Shown here piece after piece: positions 47,910-60,773 of a stretch of DNA of 64,000 bases. Source of the DNA: Sipunculus nudus (taxonomy: Eukaryota; Annelida; Sipuncula; Golfingiida; Sipunculidae); the NCBI GenBank assembly GCA_026874595.1, contig CM049306.1, forward strand, positions 24,915,519-24,979,518. Reading direction: 5' to 3'. The notes below the pieces were generated by a model. The model did no database searches. It saw nothing but the letters and a program-made list of their open reading frames with translations, and had not been told where the DNA came from. Every line of letters starts with the position of its first letter. The stretch's first letter is position 1. Position numbers and translations under genes: made by a program.

Positions 47910-48589
47910 ATATATATATATATTTAAATATTAATGCATATTTTGGAAATACCTAGTGTTTGTCAAACAGTATTTGGTAATATAGCCTCAAGGCCTATCA
48001 TTGATAACATCAATATATAGGCTTTCTACATGTCAGAATGCATACGCAGGCACAAGTACTTTCCTGGGAATTTGAATGCCTGTTTTTAAGTTTACCTAGT
48101 TCAGACGAGCATCTCAGAGCAATTATAGCCCATTATTTCAATGCTCAACTATTTGAAACATATATTACAGCAGAGACTTAAAACTTGTTATCTGTAAGCT
48201 CTCTGATCTATGCGAAATGGTATAACACAGATAAATTTTCCGAAGCAGCATGAACAAGCCTGTAGTTCAAAACCATAAATCTCACAAATTATGATTCACT
48301 GTAACTAATTTTACCAAAAATCTGTTAATTAAATTAACTAGAATATTGGCAGGTCAGGAAGACAAAAGGACCATAGACAACTGATACGGGTTGAGTGATG
48401 CAGGTGTAGGAGTGCAGCATTCCAAGTAATAGAGGCATAATCACATCATATGTATTTATCAGTAAGCCTTTTCAAGCATATAAATCAGTAGGACAGTCCC
48501 GTGACTTTAACCTTGGAACTTGTGATGTTTAAATCAATATGGTTCTTTCTGTATTGTAAGATAATCCCAAAGTGTAAGATTTTGGATGA
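47910..48589. other. Unassigned AT-rich DNA
   Basis: Nothing recognised. Confidence 0.5.
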
Positions 48590-49220
48590 AACATTAACAA
48601 AGCTTCCATAATCTTTTTAGAATTTCGGGTGTGGCGTCCTTGACCTTTGACCTTGTGACCCTGAAATCTATAGGGTTCTTACATGGTGGATGGCCTTAGT
48701 GGTGGGCCATTAATAAATCAAGTTTGAAATTCATATGTCAATTCAAATTAGAGTTATCATTCAGAATCAAATTTGAGGACAGATGGCTCATTTGATCTTG
48801 AACTTTGACCTTGTGACCCCAAAATCGATAGAAATCTTCTCCTTTCGGGAGGAGAGCCGTGTGTGCAAGATAGAATGTCTTGAAAAATTTGGCTTAAAAT
48901 GCAATCTTTTAAAATATGTGGGTCCCGTGATATTTAAAGGGCTCTTTCCCTATTGGCAGGTGAGCTGTATGTGCAAGATGGAAGGTCTGGAATGAAAGGT
49001 TTGGCTTAAAATGCACCCACAAACTTTTTATAAGATATGGGTTCTGTGACCTTGACCTTTGACCTCATGACCACTAAAATCAATAGAATTCTTGCTTTTG
49101 TGGTTCACCATATGTATGTTTAGTTTGAAATGCAAACTGGAGAAATCATCCAGAAAGGAATTTGTAGATGGACAGAAAGACAGACAGATAATAAAACAGA
49201 CACATGGACAGACAGGGTGA
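48590..49220 (+). repeat. TGACC-rich diverged tandem array
   Basis: Four diverged units related to 3695-4250, with perfect TGACCTTTGACCT at 48641 and 49053, plus GGCAGGTGAGCTGTATGTG and GGCTTAAAATGCACCCACA. A GACAGA-rich stretch at 49168-49218 stands where family a has its GACGG run, but no hairpin end is seen. Confidence 0.75.
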
Positions 49221-51145
49221 ATAATATACTGCAACCACTTATTCAAGCCCCATGAAATACACAATGGTCATATGTGCCTGAAAAGATGTCCTTGACCAAA
49301 AAGAAGGAAAGTGTGTCAATGCAATATTTCACAAGACTGTCCAAGTAAAATTTCAATCGTACTAATACACAAATATTTATTTCATCTTCCATTTCCAGTC
49401 AGCAACTTTTCCATTTCAAGCACTTTCCATATATATTCCATTACACTTTCAAGTACATGAAATCTGCTATCCTTATAATGCAAGCAAGATAATTTACTCT
49501 TAGTGTTGTCAGTATTCATATACATTAACAAACATGAACCTGCATAAAATACATGAAGCTGAAAAAAGGACGAGTAATCATATTATATTACCAAATTCTT
49601 TCATTCTTAAGTCATAGTTTCCGGAAATTCTTTTCCTTATTTGTTTGCATTGTCGACAAACACAGTTTAGTGTGATCATTGAGGGGTAAAAAATTTCAGT
49701 TCCCAACAAAGTTAATGGGCATCCACTGAGATGCAGAAAATGTGGAGGATACTTGATTTCAGGAAAGTGTACAGCAGAGGAAAATACCATGATAATCAGT
49801 GATGGACTTGCATGAAACATCTGAGCCCCATTTTCCACAACCGAAACTTGTACACTTATGTCTTCTTACGTATATGAATTTACTCACTGACATCCACTTT
49901 GAAATCCTCCGCAGGTCTCCCCCCCCCCCCCCCCCATTCTTATGGGACCCCAGGTAGTCTAAACATATGCAGATGATGTCTGAAGTGCCTTTGGAAAGGT
50001 AGTTACTTTCAGGTTTATGGTATCCATTTATATCCCTCCTTCACGATTCAAAACTGAAAAAAAACTGATTTATTCAGTTTCTGGGAAATATAAAGTATAA
50101 GAACATCCTTTAAAATGTAAGTAAAGTAAGACTGTTAAGGCCTTATTTTTGCAAAAAATGAAAAGTAAGACTTTCTAAGAACGTGCATGAACCCTGAAAA
50201 ACATGAGTTTAGTATCCTTTAAACTTTCAAACTTTAAACTTAACCACCAACAAGTACCTTAGGTGTGAGTTAATATTAAATGTTACCATTTTTCTCCAGA
50301 TTTTACTTGGAATCACATCCTGGTACAGAGTAATGGACCCTCATCAATGATTAAATTATACAAAGCAGCTTGCTCCAAATAAGATACAGTCAAAGACACA
50401 CACACATGCATACACACACACATCATATATTCTCTCAAATGCAGCAACTTCAGTAAAGTGTCAAAATATTAATTACTCTATGCGATGATTCAAGGAAATA
50501 AAATGTTCAATTTCTTGGTGGGGATTTACCAATCAATTCAGGACTTATGACACCCCGCTATTGAAGGTTCCTTCCAATATCTAATGATACATGCGTTCTG
50601 CTTCAGTCCCCTTGACAGGCAATAAATCGCTGAATGGGCCGGCCTTCAATATTCTTGTCTCAAGTGTATAAAACTCATATCAGGAATGATTCTCTACACA
50701 CTAACCTTAACAATCTTGTGGTTACCAGCATATATCAAGGATTTTTATGCCCAAATGCCTTTTCATGACACATCAAGAAATGCACAGCTATCAGTAAGTC
50801 CAGGGGCTATTCCAATATTCCTAAGATTGGCCAAATTTGTTGCCAAGACCAGACGAAAGTTCCATTATAACAATATCTCAGACAACCGTCTGACTGATGT
50901 CTACTTGTACAATTTTTTTTTTAATTTCTGACCTTTTTCCAAACAAACAATCAATGATTTTTTTATGCAGCAAATTTTGAATCTAAAATGTGTCAGAAAC
51001 TTTGTCAGGTGCTGTTCATAATAGCATCGAAATTGCCTACTTCAAACTTGATTTTTTTTTCTTTGTCATTAGAATTAGCTTGCACATTCATTCTCTGGCT
51101 GAATATTCAAAACTTCAAGCTAAAGAGAAGTGAATCAAATAGAAC
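49221..51145. other. Unassigned DNA with simple repeats
   Basis: A run of 17 C at 49919-49935 and a CA-rich run at 50396-50424. No gene recognised. Confidence 0.55.
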
Positions 51146-52110
51146 ACAAGGGACCAATTGGTCACTGTGCTCAGCGAAGTTGACCTTGAAGGTAAAAATC
51201 TAAAATATATCAAATGAAGATAAAAAGTCTGAGAGGAAGAGGTAATATAGGCCATGGTTGGTTGTCAATGGTTGATATGATTGGTTTGTATTGATGAGTC
51301 AGAAATTGCTGCAAATAATATTTTGAGACCTGCACCTAACCATGTGTTTCCTAATGTTGAAACTGAAACATATGAGCAGTTTGTGAACATAAGATATGTA
51401 AAAGATAGGTATACTATTACCATGATCATTGGCTGGCTTTCTGAAATGTTGACAGTCGAGCAAATTACACACTGGTTCAATTTGATATATTTTCTTCATT
51501 ATATATTATTAAATATATATATTTTTTATTTTATAAAATGTATACGGTTGCAATATACCTATCAAAGTTTGATTCACAATTAAATGAATATCTAAAATTG
51601 GACAGACAGACAGGTAGACAAACAAAGCTGATCACTTTATTTCCCATTCTGCTGAGGCAGGAAAATAATATATTAAGAACAATCTTAATTTTTTTATTAT
51701 ATCAAATTGTTTTAAAATTTATAAACTGTATACATTTGCAATAATACACATTTGAAAATATAAGTTGCTTACAAATTTCAGACATGAATAGCTTAAAGCA
51801 TTACCAGTCTCAAGTACAAGATAAAGAGACCCAAGATCTATATGAACATGCAAAATTTCAGCCCAATACATTGCATCACTCCTGAGATATGGGTTGTTAT
51901 TTCTAATACACCCATATTCATACGACACAGAGAGGATTGCAGGTGGCGCCTGTAGTCTTTGTTATGCACAACTAGTGAGCAAATAACTATTCCGGGATCT
52001 GAAAGATCAGTCCAAGGTTCTCAGAGAAGTTCTCCTTAAAACAAAGGCCATGGCAAGCAGAACCTACCTAAAAACACAGTATCTGCAAAACTCTTGTTTT
52101 GGCATTACAA
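51146..52110 (+). mobile_element. Chimeric Helitron-like element (family d head, family h-like tail)
   Basis: From 51146 (ACAAGGGACCAATTGGTCAC) to about 51775 it follows family d copy 1 (14801-15320): same GAGGAAGAGGTAATA, CCTAATGTTGAAACTGA and CTGCTGAGGCAGGAAAATAA. From about 51830 it follows family h: CATGCAAAATTTCAGCCCAA, GAGATATGGG, GCAGGTGGCGCC, TCTCAGAGAAGTTCTCC, and the tail ACAGTATCTGCAAAAC / GTTTTGGCATTAC near 52076-52106. The two ends do not carry matching subterminal repeats, so it is a hybrid or a nested remnant. Confidence 0.7.
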
Positions 52111-55100
52111 ATATATTAATTCAACTTGGAATCCATATTCTAAAAAAGAATATCTCACAGATATTTGACCCATGAAAGTCATCATAAATAGGGAGTTTCT
52201 TGATATTGTTATGAAGCAAGAAAGGGTATATTTATGACTTGACAAATATTTAAAGGAATATTTCAATATTTCATCTAAAATTTACTTTAGAGGCAAATGA
52301 AAATCAATCTTGGTTACAGTCTGTTCTGATATTCAGACAGAGCCAAAGAATTATTAATGGTCATCAGACAACCAAGTATCTAATGGTAATTCAGTATGTT
52401 TTTAGAGCCTAAATGTACTCTCAAAAATTAGCTCTAAATTGGTTTCTATGATGAGGCAGGCAGATTATGTTTATAGAGTTTGGAAATAGCACTGCAGGTC
52501 AGTCTATAACTGGATGTATGTCAGGTCAGATTTGGGATTTTCCATAGAACTTTTGTCCAATCAGATCTCACAAAAGTTAGGAAGGACACTTACAGCTCTG
52601 ATGTAATTGTGACCTACTTTGAGTCATCCAATAAGGTTTAGCTTTTATGACGAAATGCAGAAATTTGAATATGTACGTCTCATATGTCACGTGAAAGCTC
52701 TGTAACAAAACTATCTGTAGTGCGCACTGAGAGTGAGTCAGGGAGGCTGGGCGGCTCTCTCAGAGAGAGAGACCGCTTGCTATTGAATTAAGACTTCTAT
52801 CATAAAACTGGTCTTGGAACATTGTCTGCAACGCGCATCAGGAAACCAAAGGAACCTTTTATTTCTAAATGATGCAACTTAATCACCTTGAACTTTAAAA
52901 TGGCCTTTCACCTTAAATACCTGATATTTAACCTGACCTTTGATTTGACCTAAAATAAAATTTTTACCTTTGAGATGGTGACTCGATAGCTAAGATAGCT
53001 ATGACCCCTAAGCTGTGCAGGTCACATGTCTTTTAACTGTTAAGTCAGCTTTACTGCTTAAACCCACTGGAGGAAAGTGAAGGCTTTTAACCAAGTTGGA
53101 TTTTGTCTGAGAAGAATTTGTCTTTGTCTTACTTGGCCAAGGTTGTGTATGTGGCTCAATGCCGAGTCCTATCCTATTTTAAGGATGAAGCTACACAAGT
53201 AATGGGTAGGAAGATGGTATATGGTTCCTGGTAGTTTATACAATTTATCTTTTTACCTGTAACCTGGTCAACATTTAAGGATATTATGAAAGGGACTGTT
53301 GGAAAAGAATCACACAACATTCGATCAAATTTCTTGGTGTAATTAAGGAGGAAATACCTGTACTCACTGATTTATTCTGTTAGACTTGATATCACTGCAG
53401 TAAGAAAGGTCCATTAATTATGCCAGTGGGTAACTGGTCAAAATGTCATATCTTTCATTGTGAATGAAACAGAATCCAGAAAATGTCAAATATCCTCCAG
53501 AACACTACAGCTTGGTAGCTGAGGAAAGTAAATGTGACGACTTATTTAATAAACATAATGAATATGAAACAAGATCCCGTATCAATGGATACATCATAAT
53601 TTTTTATTACAACTCCAGCATCCTGGCTATAAAATGCTGGTACACTCATGATCACAGATTGAGTGTTTCTGAGATAATCTAGATAACAACTATTTATAGA
53701 TTTTTCAACAGAACAGACCTCATGTGTATTGACTTTCTCCTTCACAGAGGTACAGGTGATGTTAGCATCAGATTTCCAGGGAATGTGGCTCTTATCAACC
53801 CACACACAGACCCTCACTAGACTATAACATGCCAATTAGCTGCTCTCACCTGCCTACACATACAAGTTTTTAACTGTGTGCTTGTTGTATTTTCACCAAC
53901 AAATCAGAATCAAGAATCATTCATTGCTTTAGGGCCAACTTTGATTTATTATGAAAGAGTTCCCCTGATCCCATTTAATTCAATTAAGGTCATACAGTCA
54001 TATTAATATTCATGAAAAGGTCATGAATCTCTGGAAATTATGTAGAACAGTGTATTAAAGGTTCAGCTGGCTCTGGTTTCCTGTGGGTTGTTATCTCCAA
54101 TGACAGATATGCTCCTGTGTTTAATTTTTTACATATGTTTGGAATATAATCTCAGATAAAATGGAAAATGTTGGTCAAATATTTCCTTTAATTAGTATGT
54201 CATTAAATGATCAAATGACATGCAAAAGCTTGTTTGATTATTAGGTTATTTCTTGCTTTTATACATAAAAGGTACCTATTCAAATATCTGACAAAAGACT
54301 TATTAACCCCTTAATCCCTTAAACCTTTAATAACAATTTGTCAGAAAAGGTGGACCCCATTACACAAAGGCTGTTGGTTTTGTTTATATCCATGTATTTA
54401 TAACATGTGGAGGACCCGCAAAAATAATCCAAACACATTAAACAAGAGCATCTGTCGTCTAGTCAGGCGAATCAGAGTTGTGAAAAGGGTGTTCAACAAC
54501 CAAGGACCATTCAAATTCCACATATATGCAACCAACCACCTCAGGTTACAAGGTGTTATCCTTTTGTCAAAACTGCTTTGTTTACCAATAGCTTGTACAT
54601 AAACAAGCACGTATATCTGCCACAATGGAGTGATATGAACTTTACTTAAAGGAACTACAGTTCAATAATTTGTTCACAGAGTAAGCCAGATATCAAACAG
54701 ATTCTTTAGGAAAGGCAGATGAATATCTAGCTCTAAGCTGGAACTGTGGGGACCTCTGTTCTGACCATTATGCTGTTAAAATGTTAAAATGACACTCTCT
54801 AAGGAAAGAAAGGTGTCACATTAGCATTTAGTTGTTAAAATGTGCAAAAGGGACCAAAACTTCAGACTTGTTATGAACATTATTTGAGAACTTTTGAAGG
54901 CTAAAGTAGCCTATCATGATTCACTGGTTCTGCATGACTTGCTGAGAATAACCAGGATATGAATTACAAGAATAGACACCATTCAAAGAGTAAATATCCT
55001 GCAAATACCAGACTGCAATCCAGAACATTTCCTGAACCTAATCAATTATTCAATTCTTCAACAAACACCTGTCTTATAGTACCTGATTTTCCCACCAGGT

Positions 55101-56196
55101 GCCGTGATAAACTGACCCACGGCACTGACCTTCATGTTTAATAAATCAAAATAATTTCTTAGTGTAGAATCCAGTGTCATCAGATGACACATTTTCATAA
55201 TGTGACCCTTGCAAGTATTTTTATCTGCATCTGATTATCCTTGTTTATATGAAGATAAAATTTGGACCTGTATTTATTTTTTACTTCTGTAAAATACTTT
55301 GCTCATTAAATAACTTTGGTCTTAATATTTTTTCATATTATTTGTTATTAATTTCCATCATTTCAAGATTTTCTGCATACATACTTACATGTAAATATCC
55401 ACCATATTCATAGAGTAAAGGGTATATTTTAATTTTAAATCAATGGGAATCACATCAGTACATGAATAAATTCAAATTCTGATTAATTTTTAATGAAATA
55501 TAATAAAAAAGGCAAATGGGGTAAATTCTTTTTCACACCTTTATATTTTTATTATGTATTGTATGAATAATAAAAAAATCAAAATGTGAAATTTCTCATA
55601 ATCTGTTGTGATGCCCTCTTACGTACATATTGGCTAACACAATTTAATTGGCTAAATATGTAAGTTTCACACCTGTTATTTAAAGATTAACTAAGGAACT
55701 CAAACAGGAGGGCTGAACTGTGTCCAGTAGGCAGAAAAATTAGGAGAGGGAGTGGATGTAATGATATATAGACTACATGTAAGTGAATGTCATACAGAGG
55801 GGAGTAATACTGTCTAACCACCGAGAGGGGGGGCATCCTGGACAAACATTGACTTTACTTGATCAAACAAGTAGGCAGTGCTTCCTGTTTACACACACAG
55901 ACACTGACAGGTGCTCTAGTACTGATGACAGGCTTGGCCAGCAGTGGTAGTCTTAGGCCGACTTTTAAAAATTTTAGGTTTAAAACAATTTGTGGAATAG
56001 CTACCAGTCAGAGGAAATTTATTGGAGCGTGGGGATTCTAAAAAGTTTAAACTATCAAAAAGTTCTGTTTTGATTAATTCAAAGACCCAAGAGTAATTAG
56101 AGACCCCATGAGTCCTAAGTATTAGCAGAACTCTCCTGGAACAAACATGCACAATGGTTTAATTAGGTCTGTAGACTTGTAACATGCTTATTTTTA
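52111..56196. other. Unassigned DNA
   Basis: No gene recognised. A CpG-bearing stretch with CACGTG and a GAGA run lies at 52685-52775. Frames on both strands at 54398-54625 resemble nothing I know. Confidence 0.45.
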
Positions 56197-56535
56197 TTGC
56201 ATACCAAGTACAAATATACATATCCTGAAGGAACAGAGAAGAGAACCAACCTAACTGAAGCTGTAAGTTGTTTTATCACATCTATGGGCACTGGACCTAG
56301 CAAATCAGGTCATCTTAATATTAATCATAGTCATCTCCACATTCCAGTTATTGAAAAAAATATGAGAGAAAATAATATTTCAAAAATAATTTTTTTTCAG
56401 TTTAAAGAAAACCAAAACATTTTAGATAGCGGCCTTACCAGAAGTGGTCCACAGATGATGAACCATCAAACAACATTGAGATGGGTCCCCTGCTCAGTCC
56501 AGATGTTGTATACACCTATTCCACAGCAAGTATAA
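56197..56535 (+). CDS. 112-codon ORF, unknown, probably accidental
   Basis: Met-started frame without recognisable domain, signal peptide or repeat; contains NHSHLHIPVIEKNMRENNIS. No convincing splice borders or codon bias. Confidence 0.08.
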   Translation: MHTKYKYTYPEGTEKRTNLTEAVSCFITSMGTGPSKSGHLNINHSHLHIPVIEKNMRENNISKIIFFQFKENQNILDSGLTRSGPQMMNHQTTLRWVPCSVQMLYTPIPQQV

Positions 56536-59500
56536 CATCCCTTGACAAATCAACCAGCCTAGAGATCGCCTCATCAACAGCATGTGGTACAGAAGCCAGA
56601 CAGAGCTAGGGTAATGAACATTTACTTGGGATAACTGAACCAGCTACATGTACTCAAGTCAACTGGTGCCAATGAACTTCACGAGATAACCTTATGTCTT
56701 CCCTGAGTTCATCAGCTGAGTTATGTGTCATTCCAAGCATACAACCTTACTTGCACTCATGATATCAACAGATCTGACTAGGAGGTCATGTTTTCACCCA
56801 TTCCTGTTTTATTGTTGGTTTGTTGCATTGTCTGTATGATTATAGAAAGACTACTAAACAAATATTAGCAAAATTGTGTGTAGTGGTGGATTATGGATCA
56901 GACAATACATCATTCAATTTTGGTGCCGATACAAATAAAAAGGCCAATCAAGAGGGCCTACTTTACCTGAAATAAACTTGCATACTGCAAACTTCTGCTA
57001 CCTTATATGTTTGCCGATTCTAACTCTTATAGCTGGGGAAGGCACTGATATTTTCAGCAGACCCAGGGGAAAGGAACTGCTGTTATATGTTTACTCAAGA
57101 TGAGGAAAAATGGCACTCAGTGTGTCAAGGCCTAGATCTCAATCTGGACCAATTAACAGTTGGTCCAGACCAAATCCCTATAGGAATTTAGCAGATTGAA
57201 ATTCAGTCCGGCCTTAATCCCGATCTTCAATTAATAAAAAATCCAGTAAAATGTTTTATTCATCAATTTTTACATAATAAGATATTTACAGAGAAATAAA
57301 TTTCTCAATTAAAATAGCTTTACCAGATCTTTAGTAAACTCTCACTGATAAATGGGCCATTTTGTCAATTTTGTGAAATATGCAGACATACCTTACCTCT
57401 AAGATCTGTTCACTGTTTAGCCTACCATCAATTAGCTAAGTGACTTTTCATAATTAATTCATTGGTAAGAATTTCTAATTTGGCTTGCAGACAAGTAAAA
57501 GTATGATCTTATTTGAAACCTACAAGTCAGAGTGGCCATAAGTTTGCCACAGGCTATTAGCTGAAAACCTATATTCAAGGTTAACTGTACATACATCCAC
57601 AGGCCAAGGACCATGCATATCTAATGCAAGCTATTACAATACTTTCTCTGGTCAATTAGCTTCACTTTCTGAATTATTTACCCTGCACAAAGGGAGGATT
57701 ATTGTTTTCACTCAATTCTCTGTGTGACTGCAAGTTATGTGGTTTAAAATTTCGTGGTTTAGACATGAAACATTATTCATGTGGTTAAAAAGTTTGTGGA
57801 TTGTTTCTAGTAATGTTTTGGGGAAAAAAATAAATACCTAAATATAAAATTAAAATTGCAAAGATTGTTATTTTTTTTATATGAAATACACTGAATGTTT
57901 ACAACTATAACCTGACTATTTATTGAATTAAATATGAGTTTCACGCAAACTCTTTACAAGTTTAAGGCTAAATGGCACACTGCAACAACTAAAAATATCA
58001 GCTCACTTATCTGAAACGTGGTTGAAATATGTGGTTATATTCTGGATATCTCAACAGATTTCTCTAAATGATCATGGGGTTTTTATAATATAAAAATGCA
58101 ACGAAAAATTCAGAATCCACAGTATCAAAGATGTTACTGAAATTTTTGATTTAATGAAAATGTCCAAGGAGTTCAATTGTGGTATAAATCCATGCATAAA
58201 TAACTCCCAGAATGAGTGATTTATAATTTTTTATAGCACATTTGTTTACACAGGGATGAAGCATGTGACCAAATAGCCATATTGGATCCAGTGCAAGTCA
58301 TGACATCACAGGGGAATCTGAAAACACACCACTTGTACATGCCATTTCCCTGAAAGGTCTCAGTAAATCAACATACAGCATGGCTGGGGGGGGGGCCATG
58401 GTTGTTGTTCCTTGTGTTTATTGTCAAGGGCAGCAATATCATGAAGTCCAAGACCACTTTTTGCAATTATTTCAATGAAAAAAATCTCAGGAATGACAAA
58501 GGTTTAATAAACATTCCAGGGCTCCAACTTTGAAATCTATCTTTGGCACAGGGTTTACGTACCTGGCATATTGGACACTTTTTTAAATTTTTTACTATTA
58601 TTATTATTATTTATTATTTTTATTATTATTATTATTATAATCATACCAACCTTTAAATGAAGACAGAGGGAAAATGTAAGCATGGAACAATATGTGACAA
58701 TCCATACTGCATTTTCATGACACACAATGTACTTTGGGTTCAGTGCTGCTTTATTATTTTCACAACAAACTTACAATAGCTGATACATTATCAAAACAGT
58801 CTCTTCTACAAAACACAGACTATAAATACTATCAATCTTTAACACTGAATATCCTGTATTAGTTTTATTAATAAAAATTCCTCCTCTGAACTATTCTATG
58901 TGTTGACACTGACCATTTTAAAACACTCTATATCCCCTGGGAAATCACAGAAACAGGTTCCAGGGTTTAAGCTTTGGAGATATAATAGAGATCTTTATGT
59001 GATATTGTCATATTAATAAATCATGTTATACCAACATAGTCAGGACCCATAGATCCTATGAGCTCTCAAGAGCCCAGTGGTCATTGACCTATACTACACT
59101 GGGTGCTCTATATTCACTAAAACAAACAATACCTAGGTCTCTGTGTTTAACATGGAAAGGTTATCCCCAAAGCTCCAATTTTCACAACTGTCTACATAAT
59201 TATATAATGAGGAATGCTTCATGTCATATGACTGGAAGTGCCATCTGAAGGTCATCACTCAAAGAGCAAGGGGAAGGGTTCATGAAAGAAGGGTGCAGCA
59301 AGGCCAGAAAAATAAAGGTTGGGTTTCTCAGGCACTTTTTCAGAAATCAATGTGGGTTTAGGACATTCTTACTCCATTTTATTGAAGTTTTTTTATTTTT
59401 TTAAAAATCATTTGATCAGGGTTCAACATGATAATAACAGAATAAATTGCTTTACGGATAAAAGCCAAAAAAAAAACAAAGGAATTAATTTTATTAGGTA

Positions 59501-59702
59501 CTTTATTATTTTATTTTCTTGAAAAGACTGTTGCAGCAGCTAGGCTCAAAATCAGAAGATTTCTACTAAATATTGAAATATTTTTTTTTACATAGGGGGT
59601 AAAAATTGTTTTAGACAGTGCATAAGAAACAACCTTTTCTTATTTTTGTTGCCTATTAACCCCTCCTTTGTAAATATCTTTTATTTTGTTGAAAATGACT
59701 TA
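56536..59702. other. Unassigned AT-rich DNA
   Basis: Only simple repeats: a G run at about 58386-58394 and an ATT/TTA trinucleotide run at about 58594-58640. Confidence 0.5.
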
Positions 59703-59730
59703 GTGACCCAATGGTCATGATGCTCAGTTC
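59703..59730 (+). mobile_element. Decayed family a/d 5' end
   Basis: GTGACCCAATGGTCATGATGC followed by CTCAG resembles the family a head, with mutations. No tail identified. Confidence 0.45.
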
Positions 59731-59810
59731 ATAAGCCTATCTCATGCCTGTAATGACTCATGATGCTCAACTGAGCAGTATACTTAAAGACTATTAAGGT
59801 AAATCAAGTG

Positions 59811-60460
59811 TTCTATATATGTGTCGAGGCCGAGATTAAGCCGGCCATACATGTGGCGACATGTCAACATTATATTGATAAATTGTGTTATTTCTTTGAA
59901 AGCTGAAGGTTATGTTCGGTGCATGTTGTTTTTATCATAGTTTTGCAGGACATGTTGCAGAACATGTCTCTGTGTTTATGGACTGATCTTGTTGTGCAAC
60001 ATGTCGCAGAACATTCGTGATCTGCGACATGTCGCGCCACATGTCACCTCGTGTATGGCCGGCTTTAGAATCTGGCCCAATTTAAAACTAGGCTAGCCCA
60101 GGTCAAAATTTTGATTTGGACTGGCCCAGATCAAAATTCTAATCTGGGCCAGCCCAGTTTTAAACCAGGCTAGCCCAGATTAAAATTTTGATCCGGGCCA
60201 GTCCAGATTAAAATCCTGTGGTGAAGACTTCAGGATTTAAATCTGGTCTGGACTGCTTTTAAACTGGGCTGGCCCACATTCGCATTTTGATCTGGGCTGG
60301 TTAAGTTTACAATCCTGTGGTGGATTGATTTTAAACTGGGCTGGCCCAGATCAAAATTTTAATCAGCGCTAGTCAAGATTACAATCCTGTGGTGGACTGA
60401 TTTTAAACTTGGCCTAACCAGATCAGAATCCTAATCTAATCTTAGGCTAGCTTGATTTTT
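59811..60460 (+). mobile_element. One arm of a diverged fold-back element (G), split by a MITE
   Basis: Without the MITE, the sequence reads GTGTCGAGGCCGAGATTA then GAATCTGGCCCAATTTAAAA, parallel to the outer ends of fold-back copies E and F. The palindromic module is GGCC-rich (CTAGCCCAG / CTGGGCTGGCCC) instead of CGCCTAGGCG, alternating with TTTTAAAC and GATCAAAATTTT motifs. AATCCTGTGGTGGA repeats three times at roughly 70-80 base spacing. No inverted second arm is found before the window ends. Confidence 0.65.
59839..60064. mobile_element. Harbinger-like MITE (TTA target duplication)
   Basis: Left end AGCCGGCCATACATGTGGCG and right end reverse complement AGCCGGCCATACACG form terminal inverted repeats. 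TTA flanks both sides (59836-59838, 60065-60067), and removing the element and one TTA restores the GAGATTAGAAT phrase expected from fold-back copy E. The interior is full of ACATGTCGC motifs. A three-base TTA duplication fits the PIF/Harbinger superfamily (established knowledge); no transposase is encoded. Confidence 0.8.
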
Positions 60461-60773
60461 ATCATCTTAAATCAGATAATACAGTAAACATTTATTCCAG
60501 ATACACCATTTTGAAGGGCCCAAACACATAATGAACAAGATCATTTAATATTTATTTTGAATATTTTAGTGAGGAAAAAGCTAACAAACAAATTTAATGT
60601 GCTTCTTTGGTTTCATCTATTCTTCAAGCATGCAAGTTCACATTTGAACTTCACCTAAACCAACTACCATGATTAATCACAGTTTAGAATATGTGTCAGT
60701 TCTGAGACATCTACTTGACTTAAAATCAAAATTTTCAACTTAAATGAGATAATTTTCTGTTCTGAATATCAAA

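Noticed and set aside
54398-54625. Overlapping frames on both strands
   Set aside because: Neither resembles a known protein and both strands are open over the same stretch, consistent with chance.
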